Program-made: the position numbers and the translations under genes | The notes under the pieces: generated by a model | What the model saw: only the letters and a program-made list of their open reading frames with translations | Told to the model about the DNA's origin: nothing | Databases searched by the model: none | Shown here: positions 27,893 to 36,738 of the stretch, piece after piece | Layout of the letters: each line of letters begins with the position of its first letter | Position numbering within the stretch: position 1 is the stretch's first letter | DNA from: CAZFUY01 sp964522445 | GTDB lineage: Bacteria; Pseudomonadota; Gammaproteobacteria; SZUA-229 | Length of the DNA: 64,000 nt | Direction of reading: 5' to 3' | Assembly: GCA_964522445.1 (NCBI GenBank) | Contig: CAZFUY010000001.1 | Location: forward strand, 1 to 64,000

Positions 27893-29170
27893 GTCTATAA
27901 GAAATAAACTAAGTTGAGGAATATAAGTAATTAGTATCAGAACTGCTAACAGGACAAACATAAAGGGAATGGTGGCATGATATATTTCACCAATAGGTTT
28001 TTTAAATCGATAACTGGCAATAAATAAATTCATTCCAATAGGTGGTGTAAAATAACCGATTTGCATATTAGCCAGGAATATTATTCCAAGATGAATGGGA
28101 TGAATTCCGTAGCCTAGAGCAATAGGTAAAATCAAAGGAACAACAATAACCAGCGCTGAAAATATATCCAGAACAGCGCCAAGAATAAGTAGAAAAATAT
28201 TTAATAAAATTAGAAATGTTATTTTACTATCAATATGTTGTTGAATAAATTCAAATAGTCTGCTGGGAACTTCTGCATCAACAAAAACATTAGTTAATGC
28301 TAAAGATACGGCAAGTATTAATAATATACCGCCTACCATTACCATGGAATCACGCATTATATTAAATAAATTTTTTATAGATATTTCTTTGTAGATAAAA
28401 ACTTCAATAATTAAAATATATAATGCAGTAACAGCTGCAGCTTCAGAAATTGCAAAAAAACCACTATAAATTCCACCTAATACAAATGGAGGCATAGGTA
28501 GTTCCCATCGCATATCCCATAATGCGCTTTTTAATCTTTGTAATGAAAAAGGTGTTTTTTCTATGTTTGAATTTCGGTTTGTATAAAAGGTATAAGCAGA
28601 TAATGCAATAATCATAAGTGCTGCTGGAATCAACCCTGCAATAAACAATTGATTAAAAGTAATGGCTTCTCCAATATCAAGTTGCTGAGCAATGATTCCA
28701 TAAAGTATTAAAGGTAGTGATGGAGGCAACAGCAAGCCTAAGCTTCCCGAGGAGGTGACAAGCCCCAGACTGAATTTGTCTGAATACCCTCCCTGACGTA
28801 ATGCCGGATAGAGTAGTGCGCCCAGTGCGACAATAGTTACGCCTGATGCGCCAGTAAATGCGGTAAAAAATGCAGAAATAATAAATGCAATAATGGCCAG
28901 GCCATTGTTCATCCATCCTACAGTTGCCTGAGATAGATTAACTAAACGTTTTGATGTGTTGCTCTCACTAAGTAAGTAACCAGCAAAAGTAAATAAAGGC
29001 AGAGCTAATAATAAAGGTGTATTTGCAATTCGATATAATTCAATACCGATAACGGATAAATCTATTTCTTCAACATAAAATCCCAGTAGTGCGGCAGCAA
29101 CAATTATAACAAATAGCGGTGCGCCTAATAGTGCGATTATAATTAATAAAATTGAAGCTGTTAGAATCAT
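27887..29170 (-). CDS. dctM: TRAP transporter large permease DctM (TatT-associated system)
   Basis: The 427-residue, roughly 12-helix membrane subunit has the DctM hallmarks AFTGASGVTIVALGALLYPALRQ and GLLLPPSLPLILYG. The start at 29170 gives the usual N-terminus MILTASILLIII, one base after the dctQ stop. An upstream in-frame extension to 29272 would run through dctQ and is rejected. It belongs to the operon tatT - dctP - dctQ - dctM. Confidence 0.93.
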   Translation of the reverse strand: MILTASILLIIIALLGAPLFVIIVAAALLGFYVEEIDLSVIGIELYRIANTPLLLALPLFTFAGYLLSESNTSKRLVNLSQATVGWMNNGLAIIAFIISAFFTAFTGASGVTIVALGALLYPALRQGGYSDKFSLGLVTSSGSLGLLLPPSLPLILYGIIAQQLDIGEAITFNQLFIAGLIPAALMIIALSAYTFYTNRNSNIEKTPFSLQRLKSALWDMRWELPMPPFVLGGIYSGFFAISEAAAVTALYILIIEVFIYKEISIKNLFNIMRDSMVMVGGILLILAVSLALTNVFVDAEVPSRLFEFIQQHIDSKITFLILLNIFLLILGAVLDIFSALVIVVPLILPIALGYGIHPIHLGIIFLANMQIGYFTPPIGMNLFIASYRFKKPIGEIYHATIPFMFVLLAVLILITYIPQLSLFLIDK

Positions 29171-29171
29171 C

Positions 29172-29657
29172 TTAATCTTCGTTTGAAAAAGGTAATAATA
29201 TATAACGAAGGGATATAACAGCAAAAGAAATGGGGATAATGGATTCACATATCCATAATGGGATGCTGGCAAAAGCTATGTCGCCACTTTCTTTTTCTAA
29301 AAGAATAAAACTAAAACTATAATATGCAACAATAGCGCAAATAATAGCAGTAAAAAACTGGCAAAATATTTTGCTGAATGCTGCGGTTTTTTCTGGCAGG
29401 TATTTAGATAGTAGATCAATATTAATATGTTTGTCATTACGACTGGCAATCATTGCGCCAATCAGGCCAAGCCAGAGTACTAATATTCTTAAGAAAGGAT
29501 CACCCCATTGTATGCCGCTTTGAAAAAAGTTACGTAGAATAATTTGTAAAACAGCAAGCCCAAGCATTGAGGTTAATAAGGATACAATAATGCCATCTTC
29601 AATTTTATGAAGGATAAATATAGATTTTTTAAATAGATTATTGTGCCTGTTGTTCAC
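29172..29657 (-). CDS. dctQ: TRAP transporter small permease DctQ
   Basis: 161 residues with four predicted membrane helices. The conserved segment IQWGDPFLRILVLWLGLIGAMIASR is typical of DctQ (helix with Trp, then the HINIDLL loop). Its start overlaps the end of dctP by about 20 bases, which indicates translational coupling. Confidence 0.9.
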   Translation of the reverse strand: MNNRHNNLFKKSIFILHKIEDGIIVSLLTSMLGLAVLQIILRNFFQSGIQWGDPFLRILVLWLGLIGAMIASRNDKHINIDLLSKYLPEKTAAFSKIFCQFFTAIICAIVAYYSFSFILLEKESGDIAFASIPLWICESIIPISFAVISLRYILLPFSNED

Positions 29658-30669
29658 TAAGCTGGGTCTGTTGTGATCTAAAGTTACTTAGGTGCATTAG
29701 AAATTCATCCATTGTCTCTTTAGATATGTTTCCATTCAACTTGATGTTGTTAATAGCAGCCTCTGATTTTTTATACCATTGGCTTAATTCATTTTTAGAT
29801 GGGTTAACGAGTTTGATGCCCTGGTTTTGTAATGCGCTTATGGCTGCCAGGTTGTCTTTTCTATTTTTCTTGCCAATTTTAATAAAAGCTGCGGTCATGA
29901 TTGACTTTACAATTTTCTGGTCATCTTTTTTTAATTTATAAAAAGTTTTTTTATCTAAAGCTAAAACGGCATAAGCATAGATTAGTGGGATATTGGTTAT
30001 GTATTTTATTTGTGTGTGCCATTGTAAAGCAATAGCACCTATGGGTGGTATTGCTATGGTGTCAATCATATTAGATTGTAGCCCTGTTAAAACATCTGCA
30101 ATACCTAGTGGTATAGGAGTGATGCCAAAAGCTGAAAATGCTGTTTGAGCAGATTTGTTGCCGGAGGGCGACCAGATTTTATGCTGTAATAAATCATCGG
30201 TGCTTTTAATGGCTGAATCAGACATTATATAGGCAAGGCCGCCTTCACTAAGGCCAAAGATTATGAGCCCAGATTTTTCAAAACCACTAATGATTTTTTG
30301 ATCCATATGTTGGCGAACGTAATCAATTTCTGAGAAGTTTTTAAATACAAGAGGCAAGTTATAAACCTGGCTGTCCGGGAGGAATTTTGCTACAGAACCA
30401 CTGGCCATGACGCCGCCATGTAACTGGTTAATGCGCATTTTTTTGAGAACTGAGTTGTCATCTCCCATAACCCCACCGGGGTAGAATTTAAACTTAACAC
30501 GGTTATCGGTTCTTTTGGTAACCTCTTGTGCTGCATGTTTCATGGTTTTCATCCATGCTGAGCCGCCAGGTGCAAGTGTTGCAATTTTTAGTGTTTTTGC
30601 ATTTGATGGAGTTGTGATGAGCTGGCTGCATAAAATGATTATGGAATAAAGAAAAAATTGTTTATGCAT
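29638..30669 (-). CDS. TRAP transporter substrate-binding protein DctP
   Basis: The 343-residue periplasmic binding protein starts with a Sec signal (cleavage after SNAK-like site) and then KIATLAPGGSAWMKTM, FYPGGVMGDDNSVLKKMR and KIWSPSGNKSAQTAFSAFG, typical of DctP proteins paired with TatT. It lacks the TakP-type hallmarks, so the ligand differs from the system at 10.6-14.5 kb. The ATG at 30669 is taken over a TTG one codon upstream. Confidence 0.9.
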   Translation of the reverse strand: MHKQFFLYSIIILCSQLITTPSNAKTLKIATLAPGGSAWMKTMKHAAQEVTKRTDNRVKFKFYPGGVMGDDNSVLKKMRINQLHGGVMASGSVAKFLPDSQVYNLPLVFKNFSEIDYVRQHMDQKIISGFEKSGLIIFGLSEGGLAYIMSDSAIKSTDDLLQHKIWSPSGNKSAQTAFSAFGITPIPLGIADVLTGLQSNMIDTIAIPPIGAIALQWHTQIKYITNIPLIYAYAVLALDKKTFYKLKKDDQKIVKSIMTAAFIKIGKKNRKDNLAAISALQNQGIKLVNPSKNELSQWYKKSEAAINNIKLNGNISKETMDEFLMHLSNFRSQQTQLSEQQAQ

Positions 30670-30735
30670 CAATGCTATTACCGAAAGGCCATTTATTTTT
30701 GAGTTAAATATTTTAATAGAAATATCCTGCCGTTA

Positions 30736-31581
30736 TTAAAAATAATCATTTGAGCCAGCCAGTAATTCTTTTGCCTGTTTCTGGGCGGCGGTATTACTTA
30801 GTGTCATGCCTGGTACTCTTGGGTTTGTATTTAAAACTTCTTTAAGTAATTTGTCGTGTAGTTTTTTATCAAAAATAAGCCGTGAGTAATGGCGTGCGTA
30901 CAAGACTTTTGCCATTAGATTTTTATTATTTGAAAGTAAAATAGCTTTTTCAAAGTGCTGTTTGCCTAATTCAGGTTTGCCGCCCATGGCAGGAGGAAGT
31001 AATGAATTGAGTACACCCATATATAGATGTGCGCCTGCGTGTTGATAGTTTTCATTCAATTCTAGCACTTTGTTCATAATTAGTTTTACCTGTGCTATTT
31101 GTGCAATAGCATTCCAGTCTTCAGTATTGGCCTGTATCCAGCTGGCCCAGGTAACGCCTAAAGTGTATAGCGTATCAATGTCATCTTCATCCATATTGGA
31201 AATTATAACCTGTACCTGGCTGTATTTTTGTGATGTGATATTACAGCCTTGTTCATTGTGCAGGCACATGGCTTTGCTGGCGAGGCGTAAGGCTTTCTGG
31301 AGTAATTTTTTTTTGCGGTTTTTGTTGCTAACAAATATGCCTGCATAAGCGTTTGTTAATGATGCTGAAGTTTTAAGCATGTTTTCGTCTTCAGGGTCAT
31401 CCTCTAACATGCTGTCTATAAGAATTAAGTAAGCGGGTAAACCATCTGCAATAGTTTGCATGTCATCATTGTTTAGCACAGCACTGGATAAATTCTTTGA
31501 AAATCTTTCGCTAATAGAACAGCCGCTAATAAGAATAAGCAGGACGGTTAAAAAAATGTAGCGTAGAAAATTTAAATTCAT
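30736..31581 (-). CDS. TRAP-associated lipoprotein TatT
   Basis: The 281-residue product has a lipoprotein signal (lipobox LISGC, Cys about residue 21) and an all-helical body with TPR-like repeats (for example TLGVTWASWIQANTEDWNAI and HAGAHLYMGVLNSLLPPAMGG). It matches the TatT (Tp0956-like) component of TPAT transporters, which forms a trimeric ring that docks the DctP partner. TPAT systems are thought to move hydrophobic ligands. It heads the operon, 66 bases before dctP. Confidence 0.88.
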   Translation of the reverse strand: MNLNFLRYIFLTVLLILISGCSISERFSKNLSSAVLNNDDMQTIADGLPAYLILIDSMLEDDPEDENMLKTSASLTNAYAGIFVSNKNRKKKLLQKALRLASKAMCLHNEQGCNITSQKYSQVQVIISNMDEDDIDTLYTLGVTWASWIQANTEDWNAIAQIAQVKLIMNKVLELNENYQHAGAHLYMGVLNSLLPPAMGGKPELGKQHFEKAILLSNNKNLMAKVLYARHYSRLIFDKKLHDKLLKEVLNTNPRVPGMTLSNTAAQKQAKELLAGSNDYF

Positions 31582-31796
31582 GTGGTCGTATATTTAAGTG
31601 ATTTGTGCTGGTATTTTTAGTCTCTAGTTGTGTTGTCACGTTAACATGCTATTTATGATTTTGTGATCAGCCAAAATAAAGTTTTGTATTTTTTATTTAT
31701 TTTATGCAGTGTATATTATGGTGCTCTGCATTATATATCAATTGATGTGATAATTAAGGCAACTGTCAAACTCAATGGTTTTGTTGTTCTAAAATG

Positions 31797-31814
31797 CTGT
31801 GTCATATCACACAG
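31797..31814. promoter_or_regulatory. 18-bp dyad in the nosZ promoter region
   Basis: CTGTGTCATATCACACAG: 6-bp perfect arms around CATATC, ending 3 bases before the FNR-type box. It may be an operator or may be chance. Confidence 0.35.
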
Positions 31815-31817
31815 GAT

Positions 31818-31831
31818 TTGATCTTCGTCAA
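31818..31831. promoter_or_regulatory. FNR/DNR-type box upstream of nosZ
   Basis: TTGATCTTCGTCAA differs from the FNR-family consensus TTGAT-N4-ATCAA at one base. It is centred about 87 bases before the nosZ ATG. Members of this family (FNR, ANR, DNR) activate denitrification genes under low oxygen or nitric oxide. The remainder of the 31582-31911 gap shows no gene; it also carries the tatT promoter side. Confidence 0.6.
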
Positions 31832-31911
31832 TGTAATTTGACCCAGTTCAGGCACATTGTGTTATTCATATTTTTATGTAATAAATACAACCACACTCAC
31901 TGGAGTTTACA

Positions 31912-34209
31912 ATGATAAAAACAGCCAAGAAGGCGCTGGCACTGCTGACAGGCTTAGGGGTCGGTCTATCAGTTAGCACAAGCGCACTATCGGGCACAGC
32001 GCTTGATGATGTGATGAAGGCACGCGGCCTGACACAGAAAGATTTGCTGGCAGCAGCAAAAACCTATACACCAACTGGTGGCCGAGATGAATATCTGGCG
32101 TTTAGTTCTGGTGGCCAGAGTGGGCATGTTATTGTTTACGGTATCCCTTCAATGCGTATTTTGAAATACATTGGGGTATTTACACCAGAGCCATGGCAGG
32201 GCTATGGTTTTGATGAAGAATCAAAGAAAGTCCTGAGACAGGGTAATATTCGGGGTAAAGAAATCAATTTTGGTGATACTCATCATCCAGCCATTTCTGA
32301 AACCAATGGTGAATACGATGGCCGTTGGTTATTTATTAATGACAAGGCTAATCCACGAGTTGCTGTTATTGATTTGCATGACTTTGAAACCAAGCAAATT
32401 GTTGTTAATCCTGTGTTTAAATCTCAGCATGGTGGTGCATTCGTATCTGAAAATACAGAATATATTATTACTGCTGCTCAATATGCTACACCGTATGAAA
32501 ATAAATATGTTCCTCTGGAGCAGTTCAATGACAAATACCGCGGTGGTATGACTTACTGGAAGTTTGACAGGAAAAAAGGTCGTATTGATGAGAAAAACTC
32601 ATTTATTGTAATGGCACCACCTTACAGCCAGGATTTATCTGACTTTGGTAAAGGGCCATCACATGGCTGGTCATTCACCAACTCTTTCTGTTCAGAGCGT
32701 TATGTTGGCGGTATCGAGAAAGGTCGTCCTCCTTATGAGGCGGGCTGTTCTTCTAAAGATACTGACTTTATGCACGTTGTGAACTGGGAAAAAGCAGCAA
32801 AAGTTGTTAAAGCGGGTAAATTCAAGACTATTAATGGCGCTAAGGTCATCACTATCAAAACAGCCATTAAAGAAGGTCTGTTATATCTGATTCCAGAGCC
32901 AAAGAGTCCTCATGGCTCAGATGTAACACCTGATGGTAAATACATTATTGTATCCGGTAAGCTGGACAGCCATACCACGGTATATAGTTTTGACAAAATT
33001 ATGAAAGCCATCAAGAACAAGAAGTTCGAAGGCAAAGATCCCTATGGTATCCCAATTATCTCAATGAAAGATACTGTGCATAAACAGGTTGAGCTAGGCT
33101 TAGGTCCATTGCACACCCAGTTTGATTCTAGAAAATGTATTGCTTATACATCTTTATATGTAGATTCAATGGTTGGTAAGTGGGATTACTGTAAAGGTAA
33201 ACTACTGGATAAAATTTCTATCCACTATAACATTGGTCACCTGATGACAATGGAAGGTGATAGTAAGTCTCCTGATGGAAAATATCTGGTTGCTTTAAAC
33301 AAGCTGGCAATTGACCGATTTAACCCTGTTGGCCCATTGCATCCGCAGAATCATCAGTTGATTGATATCAGCGGTGACAAAATGCAGCTGTTATACGATA
33401 TGCCAATTCCACTGGGTGAACCTCACTATGTTGTTGCAATTAAAGCTGACAAGCTGAAACCTCACAATCGTTATAAGTCAGGTTGGAACAGCCGTGAAGA
33501 CAAGCGCTCACCATTTAAAACACGTGCGGGTCGTGAAAAGACTGTGCATACACCAGGAAAAGTGGAAGTGTTTGGTACAACTATTCGCTCACACATCACG
33601 CCTGAAACTATTGAGGCAGAAGTGGGTGATGAAGTTATTATTCACTTAACCAACCTTGAACGTGCGGAAGATGAAGTGCATGGCTTTGCAGTGTATGGTC
33701 AGAATGTACAGTTGTCACTGGAGCCAGGTAAGACTGCAACGGCTCGCTTTATAGTGGATAAAGAGGGTGTTTTCCCTTACTACTGCACAGAGTTCTGCTC
33801 AGCATTGCATTTAGAAATGCAGGGCTATCTGTTAGTTAAGCCTAAAGGTTATAAAGGTAAGAAGGGTAAGATTCAGGAAGGTGTGAAGTATACCGAGGCT
33901 GATTATAACAAGCAGGTTAAGACCAATATTCAAACCCAGGCAATAATTGATTCAGTTGTTAAGTTTATCACTAGCCATAACTACACAGATTTCAAAATTG
34001 TAGTAGCGCTGGTAGAAGATGCAACCGATCAGTTAGGTTTTGCAGAAGAAGCGAAGAAAAAATCTGAAGCAGCCGCTGCCAAAAAAGATTGGCAAAATGC
34101 CATGTTATGGGCTAACCAGTGGTGGCAGTATCAGGTTAAGACTGCAGACATGGGTTTACGCGCCAAGACTTATCTAGAACAGAATGGTGCTAAGAAAATT
34201 AAGAAGTAG
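31912..34209 (+). CDS. nosZ: Nitrous oxide reductase, clade II
   Basis: This 765-residue periplasmic copper enzyme reduces N2O to N2. The N-terminus is a plain Sec signal (no twin Arg), the mark of clade II. A beta-propeller with the CuZ His ligands (in DTHHPA, SQHGGAF, PHGSD, GPLHTQ and GEPHYV segments) is followed by a cupredoxin domain with the CuA site CTEFCSALHLEM. About 110 residues follow the cupredoxin domain (from 655), forming a charged helical extension without a CXXCH haem motif. An FNR-type box lies upstream and a terminator-like hairpin downstream; cytochromes and nosB-Y follow. Confidence 0.98.
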   Translation: MIKTAKKALALLTGLGVGLSVSTSALSGTALDDVMKARGLTQKDLLAAAKTYTPTGGRDEYLAFSSGGQSGHVIVYGIPSMRILKYIGVFTPEPWQGYGFDEESKKVLRQGNIRGKEINFGDTHHPAISETNGEYDGRWLFINDKANPRVAVIDLHDFETKQIVVNPVFKSQHGGAFVSENTEYIITAAQYATPYENKYVPLEQFNDKYRGGMTYWKFDRKKGRIDEKNSFIVMAPPYSQDLSDFGKGPSHGWSFTNSFCSERYVGGIEKGRPPYEAGCSSKDTDFMHVVNWEKAAKVVKAGKFKTINGAKVITIKTAIKEGLLYLIPEPKSPHGSDVTPDGKYIIVSGKLDSHTTVYSFDKIMKAIKNKKFEGKDPYGIPIISMKDTVHKQVELGLGPLHTQFDSRKCIAYTSLYVDSMVGKWDYCKGKLLDKISIHYNIGHLMTMEGDSKSPDGKYLVALNKLAIDRFNPVGPLHPQNHQLIDISGDKMQLLYDMPIPLGEPHYVVAIKADKLKPHNRYKSGWNSREDKRSPFKTRAGREKTVHTPGKVEVFGTTIRSHITPETIEAEVGDEVIIHLTNLERAEDEVHGFAVYGQNVQLSLEPGKTATARFIVDKEGVFPYYCTEFCSALHLEMQGYLLVKPKGYKGKKGKIQEGVKYTEADYNKQVKTNIQTQAIIDSVVKFITSHNYTDFKIVVALVEDATDQLGFAEEAKKKSEAAAAKKDWQNAMLWANQWWQYQVKTADMGLRAKTYLEQNGAKKIKK

Positions 34210-34230
34210 GCTTATAAATAAGTCGTAAAA

Positions 34231-34259
34231 CGGGGGAGCATTTTGCTCCCCCATTTTTG
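34231..34259 (+). terminator. Terminator or attenuator after nosZ
   Basis: GGGGGAGC (34232-34239) pairs perfectly with GCTCCCCC (34245-34252) and ATTTTTGT follows. It probably reduces read-through from nosZ into the rest of the cluster. Confidence 0.82.
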
Positions 34260-34330
34260 TTTTATAAAAACTAAATAGCTTGATTCCTGTGTGGGTAAAT
34301 AATACGGCTCAAGTTCCGGAGATTAAAGTA

Positions 34331-34657
34331 ATGAAGAATAAAGTATTAACAATCGTTTCAGCACTATTATTATCAATGGCAGTTAACACATCTTACGCAA
34401 TTGATGGTGCGGCTATATTTAAAAACCCTGCAAAAGGTGGCTGTGCTGCATGTCATGGTAAGGATGCTAAATCACCAATAATGAATAACTATCCAAAACT
34501 TGCGGGTCAAAATGAAGCGTATATTTTTCAGCAGTTAAAGGATATTAAAAGTGGCAAACGTAATAATGGTATGACGGCTGCAATGAAAGGCATAATGCAT
34601 ATGGTAAATGAAGACGAGATGAAAGCGATAGCAAAATATCTGTCATCATTAAAATAG
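34331..34657 (+). CDS. Monohaem cytochrome c (nos cluster)
   Basis: The 108-residue protein has a signal peptide (cleavage near SYAIDG) and one haem site CAACH, with a Met ligand probably in NGMTAAM. Its layout (GGCAACHGKDAKS, YPKLAGQNEAYI, MKAIAKYL) is that of a small c4/c5-like domain. In clade II nos clusters such cytochromes (NosC1/NosC2 in Wolinella) are placed in the electron path to NosZ. CGGAG lies about 10 bases upstream of the chosen ATG. Confidence 0.88.
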   Translation: MKNKVLTIVSALLLSMAVNTSYAIDGAAIFKNPAKGGCAACHGKDAKSPIMNNYPKLAGQNEAYIFQQLKDIKSGKRNNGMTAAMKGIMHMVNEDEMKAIAKYLSSLK

Positions 34658-34691
34658 CGGTTTTTATAAAAAATTTTGAGCAATTATTTTT

Positions 34692-34705
34692 TTGATAGAC
34701 ATCAA
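34692..34705. promoter_or_regulatory. Perfect FNR/ANR-type box before the dihaem cytochrome
   Basis: TTGATAGACATCAA matches the consensus TTGAT-N4-ATCAA at every fixed position. It stands about 116 bases before the ATG at 34815 and suggests a second, independently induced promoter within the nos cluster. Confidence 0.7.
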
Positions 34706-34767
34706 GGTAATTACTTAGTCAAATTGAAAAAATAACCATAACCATAACAATAACATTAAGATTAAAT

Positions 34768-34799
34768 AAGAGAGCCGGATAAACATGTCCGGCTCTCTT
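34768..34799 (+). other. Stem-loop just upstream of the dihaem cytochrome ribosome site
   Basis: A perfect 12-bp stem (AAGAGAGCCGGA at 34768-34779, complement at 34788-34799) with an 8-base loop ends 3 bases before AGGAGA. No long T-run follows, so it is more likely an mRNA stabiliser or regulatory hairpin than a terminator. Confidence 0.6.
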
Positions 34800-34814
34800 G
34801 TCAGGAGAATATAC

Positions 34815-35540
34815 ATGACAGCAAGTAAAAAACTGATATCAACATTTTCTGCCATTTTTGTGGCAATGAGCTTCAGCGTGTCAGCACAGGCTGCGGGCTG
34901 GAATGTCGATGGTGGCGAAAAAGATGAAGCGATGCATTTAAAAGGTAATATGGAAGACGGCCTTGATGTATTTGAGGTCTGCTCAGCATGCCACTACCCT
35001 GAAGGCTGGGGTACAAAAGATGGTACTTTTCCACAGTTAGCGGGGCAACATAAAGAAGTGTTGATCAAACAGCTGGCTGATATTCGGGCGCGAAATCGTG
35101 ATAATCCAACGATGTACCCTTTTGCACTGCCTGAATCAATTGGCAGTGCTCAGGCTCTGGCCGATGTTGTTGCCTATATCGCAAAATTGCCTATGAATCC
35201 TGATAATGGTAAAGGCAAATGGGCTAAAGGTACATCAGAACATTCGCAGGGCGAAAAATTATTTAAAGATAATTGTGTGAAGTGTCATGGTGATCATGGT
35301 GAGGGCAAAAAGGAAAAATACTATCCCAAAATACAGGGCCAGCACTATAAATATATGCTACGTCAGTTCGAGTGGATTCGTGATGGCAAACGCCGCAATG
35401 CAAATCCAGATATGGTTAAGCAAATTAAAGACTTTACAGATAAAGACATGGAAATGGTTATAAATTACGTCTCACGTATATCTGTACCTAAGAAAGATGT
35501 AGCGTCATCAAAAGACTGGAAAAATCCAGATTTTGATTAA
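34815..35540 (+). CDS. Dihaem c-type cytochrome (nos cluster)
   Basis: The 241-residue periplasmic protein has a signal peptide (cleavage after AQAAG region) and two cytochrome c domains with sites CSACH and CVKCH. The FPQLAGQH and YYPKIQGQHYKYM segments show a c4-like pseudo-duplicated layout. A role as electron donor to NosZ is inferred from position. AGGAGA 7 bases before ATG 34815 decides the start. A perfect FNR-type box and a stem-loop precede it; a terminator follows at 35601. Confidence 0.9.
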   Translation: MTASKKLISTFSAIFVAMSFSVSAQAAGWNVDGGEKDEAMHLKGNMEDGLDVFEVCSACHYPEGWGTKDGTFPQLAGQHKEVLIKQLADIRARNRDNPTMYPFALPESIGSAQALADVVAYIAKLPMNPDNGKGKWAKGTSEHSQGEKLFKDNCVKCHGDHGEGKKEKYYPKIQGQHYKYMLRQFEWIRDGKRRNANPDMVKQIKDFTDKDMEMVINYVSRISVPKKDVASSKDWKNPDFD

Positions 35541-35600
35541 AACCATGTAAAAACTTCCTCACAGAAGGAAGCTTATGGAATAAAATTTAACAGGGTACAG

Positions 35601-35640
35601 ACGGGGTGCATATTGTAAGATATAGCACCCCGTATTTTTT
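35601..35640 (+). terminator. Terminator between the dihaem cytochrome and nosB
   Basis: ACGGGGTGC (35601-35609) pairs with GCACCCCGT (35625-35633) across a 15-base loop; T-rich 35635-35641 follows. Confidence 0.78.
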
Positions 35641-35664
35641 TACGCCAAGCTTTTGAGGTTAAGT

Positions 35665-36660
35665 ATGAATGACACTGCTAATAACAATAATAAACGTACA
35701 CTATTAGTTGCGGGTTTAGCGGGCATTGCACTTGTATTATTAGCGATTGTTTATTTCACTCCAATCTGGTGGGTTTCACTTAAAGCACCCAATTATCCGC
35801 CTGAAGCATTTCCTGATGGTATTCGTATTCATTTTCATTTTAATGGAGTCTTTAACGGCTGCCAGAAAGTTGAAAGCACAGAAGTTATTGTAGAAGAGGC
35901 GCTTAATTGTGTTCATGAAATGGATACCATTAACCATTATGTTGGCATGTATCCCATTGCCAGTGGCGGACCAATTGAGCGAGTGCTTTCACAATTTCTG
36001 GTTACTTTTCTTGGTGTACTGATTGTTGCTTTTGTGATCCGAAAGAAGAAATTACGCGCAGTATTTATGAGTATTGGTTTTGGTGCAATAGCTGTCTGGA
36101 TGTCTATGGCTATGTACAATGAAGGTGGTGTAATGATGCTGTCTGATGGTTATCGCGCAGCATTACAATCCTCACTTGATCTTGATGTGGAAGACATACA
36201 GCACTGGAGTGGGCTGGAAGCTGTAACAGAAAGTTATCGTGACACATTGGGTATTTATTTTCGACAACAGGAAATTATAGGCCCAAAAGTAGCATCGCTT
36301 GAAGCATGGACCAATGGTCTTATCTACGCACTTATGGCTGTGATGTTGTTACTTATTATTGGTCCTTTTATACACAATATTTTTTACTGGTTATTAGTTC
36401 TTGTTCCCATGATGTTACCGGTATTTTTTATTATCGATTATGCAGGGTGGTTATGGTATTTCGGTCATAACTTAAATGATATGGGTGCATTTACAGTTAA
36501 ACCATTTATGCCAACTGTATTTGGGCAGGGTAAAGTGGCACAATTCTCAACCCATTCTTATCCCCATACGGGGTTTTTTATTATGATGGCAATATCAGCT
36601 GTTTTAGCTGTTGCTGCAATTACACGTCATCGGCAAATAGAAGATGAAGGTGTTTTGTAA
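35665..36660 (+). CDS. nosB: NosB-like membrane protein
   Basis: The 331-residue protein has about six membrane helices (first at about 12-32; others near 105-122, 130-147, 212-232, 236-258, 300-322) and a periplasmic loop with PNYPPEAFPDGIRIHFHFNGV. This pattern and its place between nosZ and nosD match NosB, a protein specific to clade II nos clusters, where nosR is missing. Its role is not settled; a part in electron delivery or maturation is proposed. GAGG before ATG 35665 decides the start. Confidence 0.82.
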   Translation: MNDTANNNNKRTLLVAGLAGIALVLLAIVYFTPIWWVSLKAPNYPPEAFPDGIRIHFHFNGVFNGCQKVESTEVIVEEALNCVHEMDTINHYVGMYPIASGGPIERVLSQFLVTFLGVLIVAFVIRKKKLRAVFMSIGFGAIAVWMSMAMYNEGGVMMLSDGYRAALQSSLDLDVEDIQHWSGLEAVTESYRDTLGIYFRQQEIIGPKVASLEAWTNGLIYALMAVMLLLIIGPFIHNIFYWLLVLVPMMLPVFFIIDYAGWLWYFGHNLNDMGAFTVKPFMPTVFGQGKVAQFSTHSYPHTGFFIMMAISAVLAVAAITRHRQIEDEGVL

Positions 36661-36738
36661 TTCTGAACTCTATAGTGATGAGAAATGTCATACTCGTAAA
36701 CTTCAGTAAGTTATTAAGGATTTTTTAGGTAAAAGTAA

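Noticed and set aside
29171..29272. Longer N-terminus of the TatT-system dctM
   Set aside because: It would run through dctQ and adds an atypical N-terminus; the ATG at 29170 fits the family.
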